The translations under genes and the position numbers were made by a program. Shown here one piece after another: positions 1 to 7,188 of a stretch of 35,142 nucleotides of DNA. This DNA is from an uncultured Clostridia bacterium. GTDB lineage: Bacteria; Bacillota; Clostridia; Christensenellales; UBA1242. Numbering within the stretch: the first letter of the stretch is position 1; every line of letters starts with the position of its first letter. The notes below the pieces were generated by a model. It saw only the letters and a list, made by a program, of their open reading frames with translations. It was not told the DNA's origin and made no database searches. The DNA lies in assembly GCA_944372325.1 (NCBI GenBank), contig CALVYR010000001.1, positions 1 to 35,142 of the forward strand. Reading direction: 5' to 3'.

Positions 1-16
1 CTAACTGTGCTTGGGT

Positions 17-45
17 ATTCTATCACACCAAACTTAACCTGTCAA
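17..45 (-). promoter_or_regulatory. Sigma-A promoter reading off the left edge
   Basis: On the minus strand TTGACA (40-45) and TAGAAT (17-22) are separated by exactly 17 bp. Transcription would start near position 10 and run out of the window to the left, so the gene it serves is not visible. The stretch from 46 to 200 is AT-rich and shows no gene. Confidence 0.6.
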
Positions 46-200
46 CAGTTTTTTCAAAAAATTTTTAATTTTTTTAAATTTTTTTTGCTTAGTTATGCTT
101 ATATAACATTATTTTACATATTTAGGCAAAAACTGCTATAAATATACATTAAATTTTCTTGCAAAAAATTTTATTTTAAGTTTGAAAGATTATGTTATAG

Positions 201-232
201 ATAAAAAATAAAGGTAGAATAGCTTCCACCTT
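201..232 (-). terminator. Rho-independent terminator of the small gene
   Basis: Minus-strand hairpin with 8-bp arms AAGGTGGA/TCTACCTT (one G-U pair), six-base loop, followed by TATTTTTTAT. It lies 2 nt past the stop codon of the 49-residue gene, which supports that gene being real. Confidence 0.7.
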
Positions 233-233
233 C

Positions 234-383
234 TTATTTTTCACTAACATAACTAGTTCTTTCTTGCATGTACTTTTCAAAAAACAACTCTTCTTTCTTG
301 TCTGCCTCGCGCTTAGCTTCTACTATTTGAGGTGTTCTTTTAAAGATTGGAATGAACATTTTCTTTTTAATACCGTATTTCAT
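234..383 (-). CDS. Small basic protein, 49 aa, unknown function
   Basis: A short open frame begins MKYGIKKKMFIPIF and ends ERTSYVSEK. It is highly charged, with lysine/arginine in the first third and a glutamate/lysine-rich, probably helical, middle (about residues 22-40). There is no signal peptide or membrane segment. The start is fixed by a strong AAAAGGAG seven bases upstream of the ATG. A good promoter at 460-488 and a terminator right after the stop make it a complete monocistronic unit, which is why I accept it despite its size. I do not recognise the family. Confidence 0.65.
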   Translation of the reverse strand: MKYGIKKKMFIPIFKRTPQIVEAKREADKKEELFFEKYMQERTSYVSEK

Positions 384-437
384 AGTTAAACTCCTTTTAT
401 ATATATTAAAGGCTTATGCCTAATTTAAAAAATTATG

Positions 438-453
438 CCTTTCCTGAGAAAGG
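438..453 (-). promoter_or_regulatory. 5'-end hairpin in the leader of the small gene
   Basis: On the minus strand CCTTTC-TCAG-GAAAGG forms a perfect 6-bp hairpin, followed five bases later by TTTTTT. The predicted start site from the promoter at 460-488 is position 453, the first base of the hairpin. The transcript would therefore begin with a terminator-like stem. It could be an attenuator or a 5' stabiliser. A second short stem (AGGC-ATAA-GCCT) follows before the ribosome binding site. Confidence 0.4.
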
Positions 454-459
454 TAAGAA

Positions 460-488
460 ATACTAACATACTTTTATATGAATTTCAA
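460..488 (-). promoter_or_regulatory. Promoter of the 49-aa gene
   Basis: Minus strand TTGAAA (483-488), 17-bp spacer, TAGTAT (460-465). It gives a leader of about 70 nt upstream of the ATG at 383. Confidence 0.55.
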
Positions 489-533
489 GAGGGTTTTGTT
501 AAAAATTTTGGGAAATTTTGTAGGTTTTTATAC

Positions 534-617
534 GCCCGCAAGGCGCAAGGCTATAAGCCTTGCCAAAATCGCGTACGCGATTTTTAAATTTTGCTTTGCA
601 AAATTTGCCTTGCGGGC
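534..617. repeat. Four-armed (cloverleaf) inverted-repeat element
   Basis: An 11-bp perfect outer stem (534-544 with 607-617, GCCCGCAAGGC) encloses three perfect hairpins in direct succession: 545-552/556-563 (8 bp, loop ATA), 565-573/576-584 (9 bp, AAAATCGCG arms, loop TA) and 586-594/598-606 (9 bp, loop TTT). Only two bases, 564 and 585, are unpaired between arms. It touches the stop codon of the symporter gene and has no U-tract on the minus strand, so it is not an ordinary terminator for that gene. On the plus strand the outer stem is followed by TATTTTTT. I see no second copy in this window. Confidence 0.75.
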
Positions 618-2041
618 TATTTTTTCTCCTGCAAGTTTTTAGCTCTCTTTTCCTCTTTCATTTTAGCTTTTAAAACATCTGCCCTTTTAAGCTTGTATTT
701 AGAAAAGATAAGCATAGCAAGACTAATTGAAATAGCACAGCCAAAAAACACAATAACACCTAGCCAATTCTGCACACTAAGTGCTTGTACAGGCTGTTTT
801 GGGTCAAACTTGATTATGTCTAACAGCACCCCTATTACAAGCAGTGCAAGGCAATTTGCAATGTTGTAAGCAAGCGTCATAAACCCGCTGTAAATGGCGG
901 TGTTATTCTCCCCTGTTTCCAATCTATCCATAGTGATAACATCGGCATACATAGAAATAGGAAGAGAATACAATGCCCCAGTACCAAAACCGCAAAATAG
1001 TATACATGGCGCTACAAGCCAAAATAGAAGAGTTTGACTCATTAGTCCTCGGAAAATAAATGTAAGTGCAGTAAGCCCTATGCCTATCAAAATGATTAAA
1101 AGAGATATATTTAAGGCAGGTTTTTTATCTATTCTATTGGATAGATATATCCAAAATGGCTGAGAAAGTATGGCAGACACAAAGAGTATGCTCATAAGAA
1201 TTGATATCTGAGTGCTACCAAAGTGATAGGAATATGTAAATAGATGCATCCCCACACTAGTAAGGAAAGCTGCTGAAATTAGTGCAACTGAATAGCCAAT
1301 TATCAAACTTCCGTAATTTTTCTTTTTTAAACTTGTAAAGAAGAGATAAAAAATTTTAAAAAAGAAGTTTTTTTCTCTTTTTTTCTTTTTTTCTTCCTTG
1401 TAAATGCTTTGAACTTTTTTCAAAGTGCCCAAAATACAGATTGTTCCCGCAATCAAACAAAGAGCAGAAGTAAAGTAAGCAATATTAATATAAGCGGACT
1501 GGTTAAACTGCCCTTGAGCGCCCTCACCGCCTGGCATAAACAAAAACATTAGCACACTTGGCATTACCATACCTAAAATAAAAAAGGTGGTTTTAAAGCC
1601 CTGTACAGAAGATTGTTCGCTATAATCTGGAGCAATATCTATTCCAAGTGCCACATAAGGGGTAGCAAAAAGCGTATTAAAGGTTTCTATGGCGAGCAAA
1701 CTTACAAGAAGCCAGCAAAATTTCAAGCCAACGCTCATTTCCATAGGAATAACCCATAAAAGCAAATTAAAGATTGCCACACCAAGAGTGCCTATAAGCA
1801 TAAAACCAAGGCGCTTACCAAAAATTTTAGAGTTGTGGCGGTCGGAGAAATACCCAATAATTGGGTCTGAAATTCCGTCCCAAAAGACGCTTAGAGCAAT
1901 AGCAATGCCGACAAGTGTTCCTGGAAGCCCTAGAATGCTTGTCCCGAAGAACATAATAAAATTGCTGACCATCTGAGCTATAGTGCCATAGCCCAGATTG
2001 CCAACGCCATAAGCAAGTTTAGTGCGAAATTTCAATTTCAT
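617..2041 (-). CDS. GPH-family sugar:cation symporter (MFS, MelB-like)
   Basis: A 474-residue protein with about 12 hydrophobic segments. It opens MKLKFRTKLAYGVGNLGYG, typical of the glycoside-pentoside-hexuronide:cation symporter family, and has the family's conserved DGISDPIIGYFSDR segment (around residues 55-68) and the basic loop after helix 2. Members import sugars or glycosides with Na+ or H+; the substrate cannot be read from sequence. A lysine-rich cytoplasmic loop sits mid-protein. The gene stands alone. There is no Shine-Dalgarno before the ATG; a -10 TATACT eight bases upstream suggests a leader of only about two bases. The start choice rests on the family-typical N-terminus. The C-terminus is a lysine-rich tail. 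Confidence 0.85.
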   Translation of the reverse strand: MKLKFRTKLAYGVGNLGYGTIAQMVSNFIMFFGTSILGLPGTLVGIAIALSVFWDGISDPIIGYFSDRHNSKIFGKRLGFMLIGTLGVAIFNLLLWVIPMEMSVGLKFCWLLVSLLAIETFNTLFATPYVALGIDIAPDYSEQSSVQGFKTTFFILGMVMPSVLMFLFMPGGEGAQGQFNQSAYINIAYFTSALCLIAGTICILGTLKKVQSIYKEEKKKKREKNFFFKIFYLFFTSLKKKNYGSLIIGYSVALISAAFLTSVGMHLFTYSYHFGSTQISILMSILFVSAILSQPFWIYLSNRIDKKPALNISLLIILIGIGLTALTFIFRGLMSQTLLFWLVAPCILFCGFGTGALYSLPISMYADVITMDRLETGENNTAIYSGFMTLAYNIANCLALLVIGVLLDIIKFDPKQPVQALSVQNWLGVIVFFGCAISISLAMLIFSKYKLKRADVLKAKMKEEKRAKNLQEKK

Positions 2042-2049
2042 ACTAAAGT

Positions 2050-2078
2050 AGTATATGCAAAAAATTTAAATTAATTAA
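2050..2078 (-). promoter_or_regulatory. Promoter of the symporter, near-leaderless
   Basis: The minus strand has TATACT at 2050-2055 preceded by TTTTTTGCA, the same local sequence as the SRP RNA promoter (GTAGTATATGCAAAAAA is shared with 23217-23233). The -35 is poor (TTAATT at 17 bp). The predicted start, near 2043, is two bases from the ATG. Confidence 0.45.
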
Positions 2079-2094
2079 TTGTTGAAATAAAGAA

Positions 2095-2120
2095 AATTAA
2101 AAGCACCTTAAGGTGCTTTT
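2095..2120 (-). terminator. Terminator of the BspA-type gene
   Basis: A 22-nt palindrome (2099-2120, AAAAGCACCTT arms) followed on the minus strand by AATTTTC. It lies about 80 nt beyond the stop codon at 2201. Confidence 0.6.
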
Positions 2121-2200
2121 AATAAAAACTAGAAAGGAAAAGTCAATATTTAAAGTGAACATCATAAAATTGTCCAACTTTTGGTGTCCATGGAAACTTT

Positions 2201-3934
2201 TTATAACTTTTTCCATGTATACATACGATATGTCGATTTTAAATACCTTGCTGCGGAGGAAGAAGTTGAAAGAGTTAAACCTATTCCAGTTTCATCAGAA
2301 GAACTTTCGTAAACTCTCCAATTGTTAGGATCAGCAAAAGTTACATTTTTTAAATTATCACAAGAGAAAAAAGTGTTACGCCCTATGCTTACCACTTTTT
2401 CTGGAATAGTTATGCTTACTAAACTATCACAGTGCGAAAAAGCAGAACTTTCTATATTTGTTAAAGTGCTTGGCAATGTTATATTTGTTAAAGCTGAACA
2501 ATTGCTAAAAGTAGAGGTTTTTATACTTGTTATTCCCTCTGGAATAGTTATGCTTGTTAAATTGGTACAATTAGCAAACGCCCATGCACCTATTCCAATT
2601 AATCCAGTTGGAAGGCTAATACTCGTAATATTTCTATTGCTTAAACACAACCCATATGCTAAATACTTGCAATTTGGATTTATTTCCACTGTCGTTACTT
2701 CTTCAGTTGCAAACCCCACTGCAATAAGATATTTATCTACCCCATTTTCTGTGGTATTTATTAAATATTCAACATTGTTTTCTTCATTGATTATATTAGA
2801 ACATCCCTCAAAGGTGGAGTCTCCATGAATATTTAATAAATTTTCAGATGAGGTCAAGGATATACTTTCTAAGTTTGTACAGCCATTAAAAATATGCGTA
2901 CCAAATGATGAAACACTTGACGGAATTGTAACGCTTGTTAAACTAGTACAATTATTAAACGCGTAATCTCCTAATGTTGTTAACCCCTCAGCAAGTGTTA
3001 TATTACTTAAATAATCACAATCACTAAATGCATTATTGTAACCACTCAAGCTTGCATCTACCGTTGGTTCCCATGCAGTAATAGTAGAAGGTATAGTAAC
3101 ACTTGTTATACTTACACAAGAAGCAAATGCTTCTCTTCCTATTGTGGTAATACCTTCTTCAATAATTATGTTGCTAGATTCCAAGTCTTCAAATGGAAAA
3201 ACTATTTCTATCATGCCACTAGTTCCACTTATGGTTGTAATTTTATTACCTTCACCATCTGTACTAGGAATAATTAATGTTTCTGGTTTTACTTCTAGAT
3301 TTTTATATGTATCTGATAAACCTGTAATTGCCGTATGATCAGAACTATATGTAAAATATTCATGAAAAATCTCGTATTCTGTTTCTTCAAAATCAAAAGA
3401 TATTTCTATTTCTTTATTTATTTCTGTACTTGCTGTAATTTCAAATATTAATTTATATTTTACTGTTTCATTTGTTGCAATCATTGATATATCATCTGTA
3501 TTGTTACTTACTATTGTTACATTTGCTTCATCTAATGTTATTGTTGGCGTGCCTTTTATTGGGAATTCCGAATAATTTGTTATATCTACTTCTATTTTTA
3601 CATAGTTTTGATTTGGTATTACCCCTATTGCACCTATGTTCCATGTTTCAATTGGAAAATTACCTGATATTTCATCTAATTCACTATCAAAATTGGATAC
3701 AGGTCCATATGTAAATCTTGGATCAGATTTTATTGCTTCCATATCAGCATCAATTGAACTACTCCCCCTATACACTTGCCCACTTAATGTTACGAATAAA
3801 CCTTCTGGATAATATTTTAAATTTCCATTTAAGCTAAAGTTTACTGTACTTACTGCCGCCCATACTCCTGTGGCAAATAATGCAAGACATATACATAATG
3901 TTGATACAAGTGTTACTATTCTTGTCCTTTTCAT
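2201..3934 (-). CDS. Exported BspA-type leucine-rich-repeat surface protein
   Basis: A 577-residue exported protein. Residues 1-27 form a signal peptide (MKRTR, hydrophobic core, ATGVWAA) of the SipW/TasA-like kind. Residues 30-190 are a beta-rich module with YYPEG, LSGQVYRG, SDPRFT and SGNFP motifs, shared with the gene at 8466-9875. From about 240 to 545 there are BspA-type (LRR_5) repeats of the pattern 'F-nC-sLtsitIPssvtsIg'. It ends YLKSTYRMYTWKKL with no LPXTG motif or membrane anchor. BspA repeats in other bacteria mediate binding to host proteins or other cells; that role is inferred here. The ribosome site AAAGGAG precedes the ATG. The transcript would come from the poly-G promoter at 4192-4219, leaving a leader of about 250 nt. 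Confidence 0.85.
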   Translation of the reverse strand: MKRTRIVTLVSTLCICLALFATGVWAAVSTVNFSLNGNLKYYPEGLFVTLSGQVYRGSSSIDADMEAIKSDPRFTYGPVSNFDSELDEISGNFPIETWNIGAIGVIPNQNYVKIEVDITNYSEFPIKGTPTITLDEANVTIVSNNTDDISMIATNETVKYKLIFEITASTEINKEIEISFDFEETEYEIFHEYFTYSSDHTAITGLSDTYKNLEVKPETLIIPSTDGEGNKITTISGTSGMIEIVFPFEDLESSNIIIEEGITTIGREAFASCVSITSVTIPSTITAWEPTVDASLSGYNNAFSDCDYLSNITLAEGLTTLGDYAFNNCTSLTSVTIPSSVSSFGTHIFNGCTNLESISLTSSENLLNIHGDSTFEGCSNIINEENNVEYLINTTENGVDKYLIAVGFATEEVTTVEINPNCKYLAYGLCLSNRNITSISLPTGLIGIGAWAFANCTNLTSITIPEGITSIKTSTFSNCSALTNITLPSTLTNIESSAFSHCDSLVSITIPEKVVSIGRNTFFSCDNLKNVTFADPNNWRVYESSSDETGIGLTLSTSSSAARYLKSTYRMYTWKKL

Positions 3935-4191
3935 AATTACTCCTTTTATTTTTTTTGCAAAATTTAGTATGTGTTTAAAAAGTTCTAGTAAATTTTATCT
4001 TTATTTATTGCTATTTTGTTTAATTAACCCTTTAATATTCATAATCATTAATTTACTATTAATATAACACATTAAATCAAACAAATCAAAGCAAATTTAA
4101 CTCGTTAATTATTCTTGGCACTTATAACATATATTTTAATCTAGTTATAAAAAAACTAATTAAAAATACATAATATTTTTTTTGCTAATAA
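3935..4191 (-). other. AT-rich 5' leader of the BspA-type gene
   Basis: About 250 nt between the predicted start site (about 4185) and the ATG. It is very AT-rich and has no open frame of substance. It holds the ribosome site AAAAGGAG next to the gene. I see no recognisable riboswitch. Confidence 0.4.
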
Positions 4192-4219
4192 ATTCTACCC
4201 CCCCCCGCATTTTTGTCAA
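4192..4219 (-). promoter_or_regulatory. Poly-G spacer promoter, copy 1 (G9, 16-bp spacer)
   Basis: Minus strand GCTTGACA (-35 at 4214-4219), then AAAATGC, then nine G (C9 at 4198-4206), then TAGAAT (-10 at 4192-4197). The spacer is 16 bp. The sequence around the -35 and the AAAATGC is the same in the copies at 10511-10539 and 27184-27211. A single-base gain in the tract would give the optimal 17 bp. Confidence 0.75.
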
Positions 4220-4290
4220 GCAAAATTACAGAGTTTTAATTTTCTTTTTATAAAAATTTTAATTGTGTTTAGTTTTAAAAATAAAGGCAT

Positions 4291-4318
4291 CAAAAAAGCC
4301 CTAATAAATTTAGGGCTT
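4291..4318 (-). terminator. Distal terminator of the FloA operon
   Basis: Minus-strand hairpin AAGCCCTAA/TTAGGGCTT (9 bp, 5-nt loop) followed by TTTTG. It is the second of two tandem terminators behind the gene at 4360-5037. Confidence 0.7.
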
Positions 4319-4328
4319 ATAAAAAAAT

Positions 4329-4352
4329 AAGAGCTATAAATTTATAGCTCTT
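4329..4352 (-). terminator. Proximal terminator of the FloA operon
   Basis: A perfect 24-nt palindrome (arms AAGAGCTATAAA/TTTATAGCTCTT), followed on the minus strand by ATTTTTTTAT. It starts 7 nt after the stop of the upstream gene. Confidence 0.7.
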
Positions 4353-4359
4353 AGTTTAA

Positions 4360-5037
4360 TTATTGTTCGTATTTCTTTGAATAAGGATAACCTTCATATT
4401 CCTTTGTTTGAGCAAAGGTTCTTCTTAATGCCGGATCTTTAAATGTTCCATTTTTATCACATTCTGAATATGTGCTAGGCTCGTTATTTGGATACCAATC
4501 TAGTTGGGTAGCACCTTGCTTTTCCCATTCCCAAATTTGGCCCTGTAAACTTCTTGTAGGATCAAATGGCATCATTATTACTCCACCTTGCATTAATGTA
4601 CCTTCGTATCCGCCCCAGTTTGGTGGTAAGACTGTAATTCCTTCTTCTGGGACAAAGCCAGCTGGTAACTCTATTACTACAGATACCGATCCCTTTTCAT
4701 AAGGATCTTTTACATAGTGCCCATTTATTTGCTTAGGATATGTTTTTTGAAATTTAGATTTCTTCATATCATAAGTATTCAAATGGCCTTCACTATCAAC
4801 TATTGGCTGACCATTTTCGTCTAAAGTTGTTAAAAGCATCATATCTTCTGTTAAAACGACTTCCTTTTCAACTTTACCATGGCTCCAAATTGTAAACTTA
4901 GTGCCTACCTCTTCAGGTGTTACTTCTCTAGCATCAACACAAATGCTCTTAGCACACACTTTTGGTTGTAATGTACCTTGTTTTACACCCTCTATAATGT
5001 ATTTAAATAATTTTTCTGTATTTGTCTGAACTGACAT
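4360..5037 (-). CDS. Unrecognised soluble protein, 225 aa, end of FloA operon
   Basis: A 225-residue protein without signal peptide or membrane segment. It starts MSVQTNTEKLFKYI. Residues 25-110 read like a small beta barrel with a KFQKTYP stretch, faintly like PGDYG-type domains (low confidence). The second half is rich in Pro, Gly, Trp and Tyr (LPPNWGGYEG, EWEKQGATQLDWYP). The start has a strong AGGAGGG site. It lies 49 nt behind the gene at 5087-5578 and before two tandem terminators, so it is probably the last gene of the NfeD-FloA operon. The function is unknown. Confidence 0.75.
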   Translation of the reverse strand: MSVQTNTEKLFKYIIEGVKQGTLQPKVCAKSICVDAREVTPEEVGTKFTIWSHGKVEKEVVLTEDMMLLTTLDENGQPIVDSEGHLNTYDMKKSKFQKTYPKQINGHYVKDPYEKGSVSVVIELPAGFVPEEGITVLPPNWGGYEGTLMQGGVIMMPFDPTRSLQGQIWEWEKQGATQLDWYPNNEPSTYSECDKNGTFKDPALRRTFAQTKEYEGYPYSKKYEQ

Positions 5038-5086
5038 ATTTACCCTCCTAATTATTTATATCACAATTCAGTAAAAAAGTCAACAA

Positions 5087-5578
5087 CTATTCCTTTCTTT
5101 CAAATATGTTTGATAGCATTATTGCCTGTATTTCTGGCGGTAAATTTCTAATTTGTTCACTTAAAGTGTCGCCTGCAATAACTGAATGAGATAATGTTGG
5201 AAAATGCCTAAACGCTTCTAGTTCGTCCTCGTCGTCATCCTCTTCCATTTCCTCTCTATCCCATGACGGGATATATTCTCCATTTTTCTTTACTATGGTA
5301 GATTCCACTTCAGTTTCTTCTGGATCTCCTAAATTTTCTACAACAACTGGAGGTTCTGCCCCCTTTTCTTCTTCTGACGCTTCTTTAACTTCAGGTCTAA
5401 ACTCAGGTTTCTCTGAACCTATAATTAAACCTTCTTTCTTCTTTGGTGGCTTTTCCTTTTCTTTAACAATCTTTACCTTTGGTGATGAGTTCTTTTTTAA
5501 CCTAATTGCCCCGTTAACAACATATCCTACCAAAAGCAAGGCTAGCAAGCCAAGAATTACATAAAGAAGAATTATCAT
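5087..5578 (-). CDS. Single-pass membrane protein with acidic tail, FloA operon
   Basis: A 163-residue protein. Residues 2-22 ([20 protein letters not shown]) are one membrane helix, followed by a lysine-rich stop ([23 protein letters not shown]) that places the tail in the cytoplasm. Residues 55-125 are very acidic, with Glu/Asp runs ([15 protein letters not shown]). The C-terminus ([21 protein letters not shown]) is probably helical. Its start overlaps the floA stop by 4 nt (ATGA), implying translational coupling. In Bacillus subtilis the floA neighbour at this position is the small gene yqfB; this protein is not recognisably the same. It may be a FloA partner or an adaptor to the gene that follows. 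Confidence 0.8.
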   Translation of the reverse strand: MIILLYVILGLLALLLVGYVVNGAIRLKKNSSPKVKIVKEKEKPPKKKEGLIIGSEKPEFRPEVKEASEEEKGAEPPVVVENLGDPEETEVESTIVKKNGEYIPSWDREEMEEDDDEDELEAFRHFPTLSHSVIAGDTLSEQIRNLPPEIQAIMLSNIFERKE

Positions 5579-6573
5579 TCGTCAAAAAGCCCTCCTGTTG
5601 GTTTCTTGTTTTTACCATCTTTTCCAGCTATAGAATTTCTCATAGCAGTGTCAGAGTTTAGATTTTGAAGTTTATAATAGTCCATTACGCCAAATTTGCC
5701 TTCTTTGATTGCACTAGCCATAGCTTTTGGAACTTCAGCTTCTGCAGAAAGCACAAGTGCCTTCATTTCCTGAGTTTTAGCCCTCATTTCCATTTCATTA
5801 GCGGCAGCCATAGCACGACGCTCTTCCGCCTTAGCCTGAGCCACAATTTTATCTGCTTCAGCTTGGTCTGACATAAGTTGAGCACCAATGTTTTTGCCTA
5901 TATCAATATCTGCAATATCAATAGATAAAATTTCATAGGCTGTACCAGAATCTAGACCTTTTGAAAGCACAGTTTTTGAAATAAGGTCGGGGTTTTCGAG
6001 CACAACATAATGTGTTTCAGCTGAACCAACAGTTGTGACAATACCTTCACCTACACGGGCTATGATTGTTTCCTCACCAGCACCACCTACAAGCCTTTGA
6101 ATGTTCGCTCTAACTGTAATACGAGTTTTAACTTTAAGTTCAATACCATTTTTAGCTATGGCAGATATCCAATCTGTTTCAATAACCTTAGGCGTAACGC
6201 TCTGCTTAACAGCCATTCCAACATCACGACCAGCAAGGTCTATGGCCTTAGCAGCTTCAATATCAAGAACTATTTTAGCGCTGTGTGCTGAAATGAGCGC
6301 ATTTATAACTTTTTGAACATCACCACCCGCCATTTGGTGAGTTTCAAGATCAACAATTTCTATTTTAATTCCAGCTTTTCTAGCTTGGATATAGGCGTCT
6401 ACAATTTCATGTACCTTTAGCCTTCTAACCTTCATACCAATTAATCTCATCATGGAAACATGCGCACCAGACACAAGTGCTACAAACCATGTTTTAATTG
6501 GAAGTAAGCATACAATAACTACAATTAAAACTGCAAACACACCAATAAGTACATACCAAATTACAGGACTCAT
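5575..6573 (-). CDS. floA: Flotillin-like protein FloA
   Basis: A 332-residue bacterial flotillin of the FloA (YqfA) family. An N-terminal hydrophobic hairpin (about residues 3-25) anchors it in the membrane. It is followed by an SPFH-like domain ([17 protein letters not shown]... through [18 protein letters not shown]), and then an Ala/Glu-rich coiled coil (about 235-290; [28 protein letters not shown]). FloA oligomers organise functional membrane microdomains. I place the start at MSPVIWYV, 6573. It has AAGGAGA eight bases upstream; a TTG six codons earlier would run through that site and the nfeD stop. It is co-transcribed with the NfeD gene, the classic partner arrangement. The family length is about 330. 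Confidence 0.93.
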   Translation of the reverse strand: MSPVIWYVLIGVFAVLIVVIVCLLPIKTWFVALVSGAHVSMMRLIGMKVRRLKVHEIVDAYIQARKAGIKIEIVDLETHQMAGGDVQKVINALISAHSAKIVLDIEAAKAIDLAGRDVGMAVKQSVTPKVIETDWISAIAKNGIELKVKTRITVRANIQRLVGGAGEETIIARVGEGIVTTVGSAETHYVVLENPDLISKTVLSKGLDSGTAYEILSIDIADIDIGKNIGAQLMSDQAEADKIVAQAKAEERRAMAAANEMEMRAKTQEMKALVLSAEAEVPKAMASAIKEGKFGVMDYYKLQNLNSDTAMRNSIAGKDGKNKKPTGGLFDE

Positions 6574-6574
6574 A

Positions 6575-7102
6575 TTATTTATCTCCTTCAAATTTTTCTA
6601 TATATAAGATGTTATCTTTAATTTTAACAACTCTTACCACGCTGTCTTTTTCAATGATATTTCCAGTAGAAAGTGCATCCATAACTCTGCCTTCAATTTT
6701 TATCTTTCCAACAGGTCTACATTCATCAATAACAACACCGCGCTTGCCTATTAGCTTTACAAAATTTTTATCAACGCCATAGTCGTAAGGCACAGCGGGC
6801 TTATTTTCAACCAGCGGGGTCGAACCTAATATGCCATGTTTTGCGGAAAATACAAAGATGAGAAAAAGTAAAACCGTGGCAACTACCATTATTAAAATTA
6901 AGAAGAACACTTGCCATGGAGAGGACGAAATAACCGCATGGAGAACAATCCCTGCAATTTCGCAGAGTATCCCTAAAATTCCAAAAATGCCAAAGCCTGG
7001 AACAATGCCTTCTATTATGCAAAATACAATACCTATAACAAGAAGAACAATTACTATCCAATTCATTTCAGTAAAAATTTTAGTAAATTCTTCCCAAACC
7101 AT
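6575..7102 (-). CDS. NfeD-family membrane protein
   Basis: A 175-residue short NfeD (no N-terminal ClpP-like protease domain). Three to four hydrophobic segments lie between residues 14 and 86, including the family-typical glycine-rich [21 protein letters not shown]-terminal OB-fold domain follows (about 110-172; [28 protein letters not shown]). NfeD proteins pair with flotillin/stomatin proteins, and floA follows directly. The start has AAAGGAGGG at good distance. It is the first gene of a four-gene operon. Confidence 0.9.
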   Translation of the reverse strand: MVWEEFTKIFTEMNWIVIVLLVIGIVFCIIEGIVPGFGIFGILGILCEIAGIVLHAVISSSPWQVFFLILIMVVATVLLFLIFVFSAKHGILGSTPLVENKPAVPYDYGVDKNFVKLIGKRGVVIDECRPVGKIKIEGRVMDALSTGNIIEKDSVVRVVKIKDNILYIEKFEGDK

Positions 7103-7130
7103 ATATTCCCTCCTTTAATCGTTCATGCAT

Positions 7131-7136
7131 AGTATA
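7131..7136 (-). promoter_or_regulatory. -10 box of the NfeD-FloA operon
   Basis: Minus strand TATACT at 7131-7136, about 28 nt upstream of the NfeD start. No convincing -35 lies at 16-18 bp. Confidence 0.4.
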
Positions 7137-7188
7137 ACATATCTTTTTCAAAAAGAAAAGACTATTTTTTAAAAAGAGCAAAGAAAGT

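Noticed and set aside
2201..2340. A second DGR variable region at the end of the BspA-type gene
   Set aside because: The C-terminal codons (YLKSTYRMYTWKKL) have normal A content and are typical of the LRR family's end.
4198..4206. C9/G9 runs as G-quadruplexes or assembly artefacts
   Set aside because: A single run cannot form an intramolecular quadruplex, and the same flanking promoter boxes at three independent loci make an artefact unlikely, although exact lengths may be misread.
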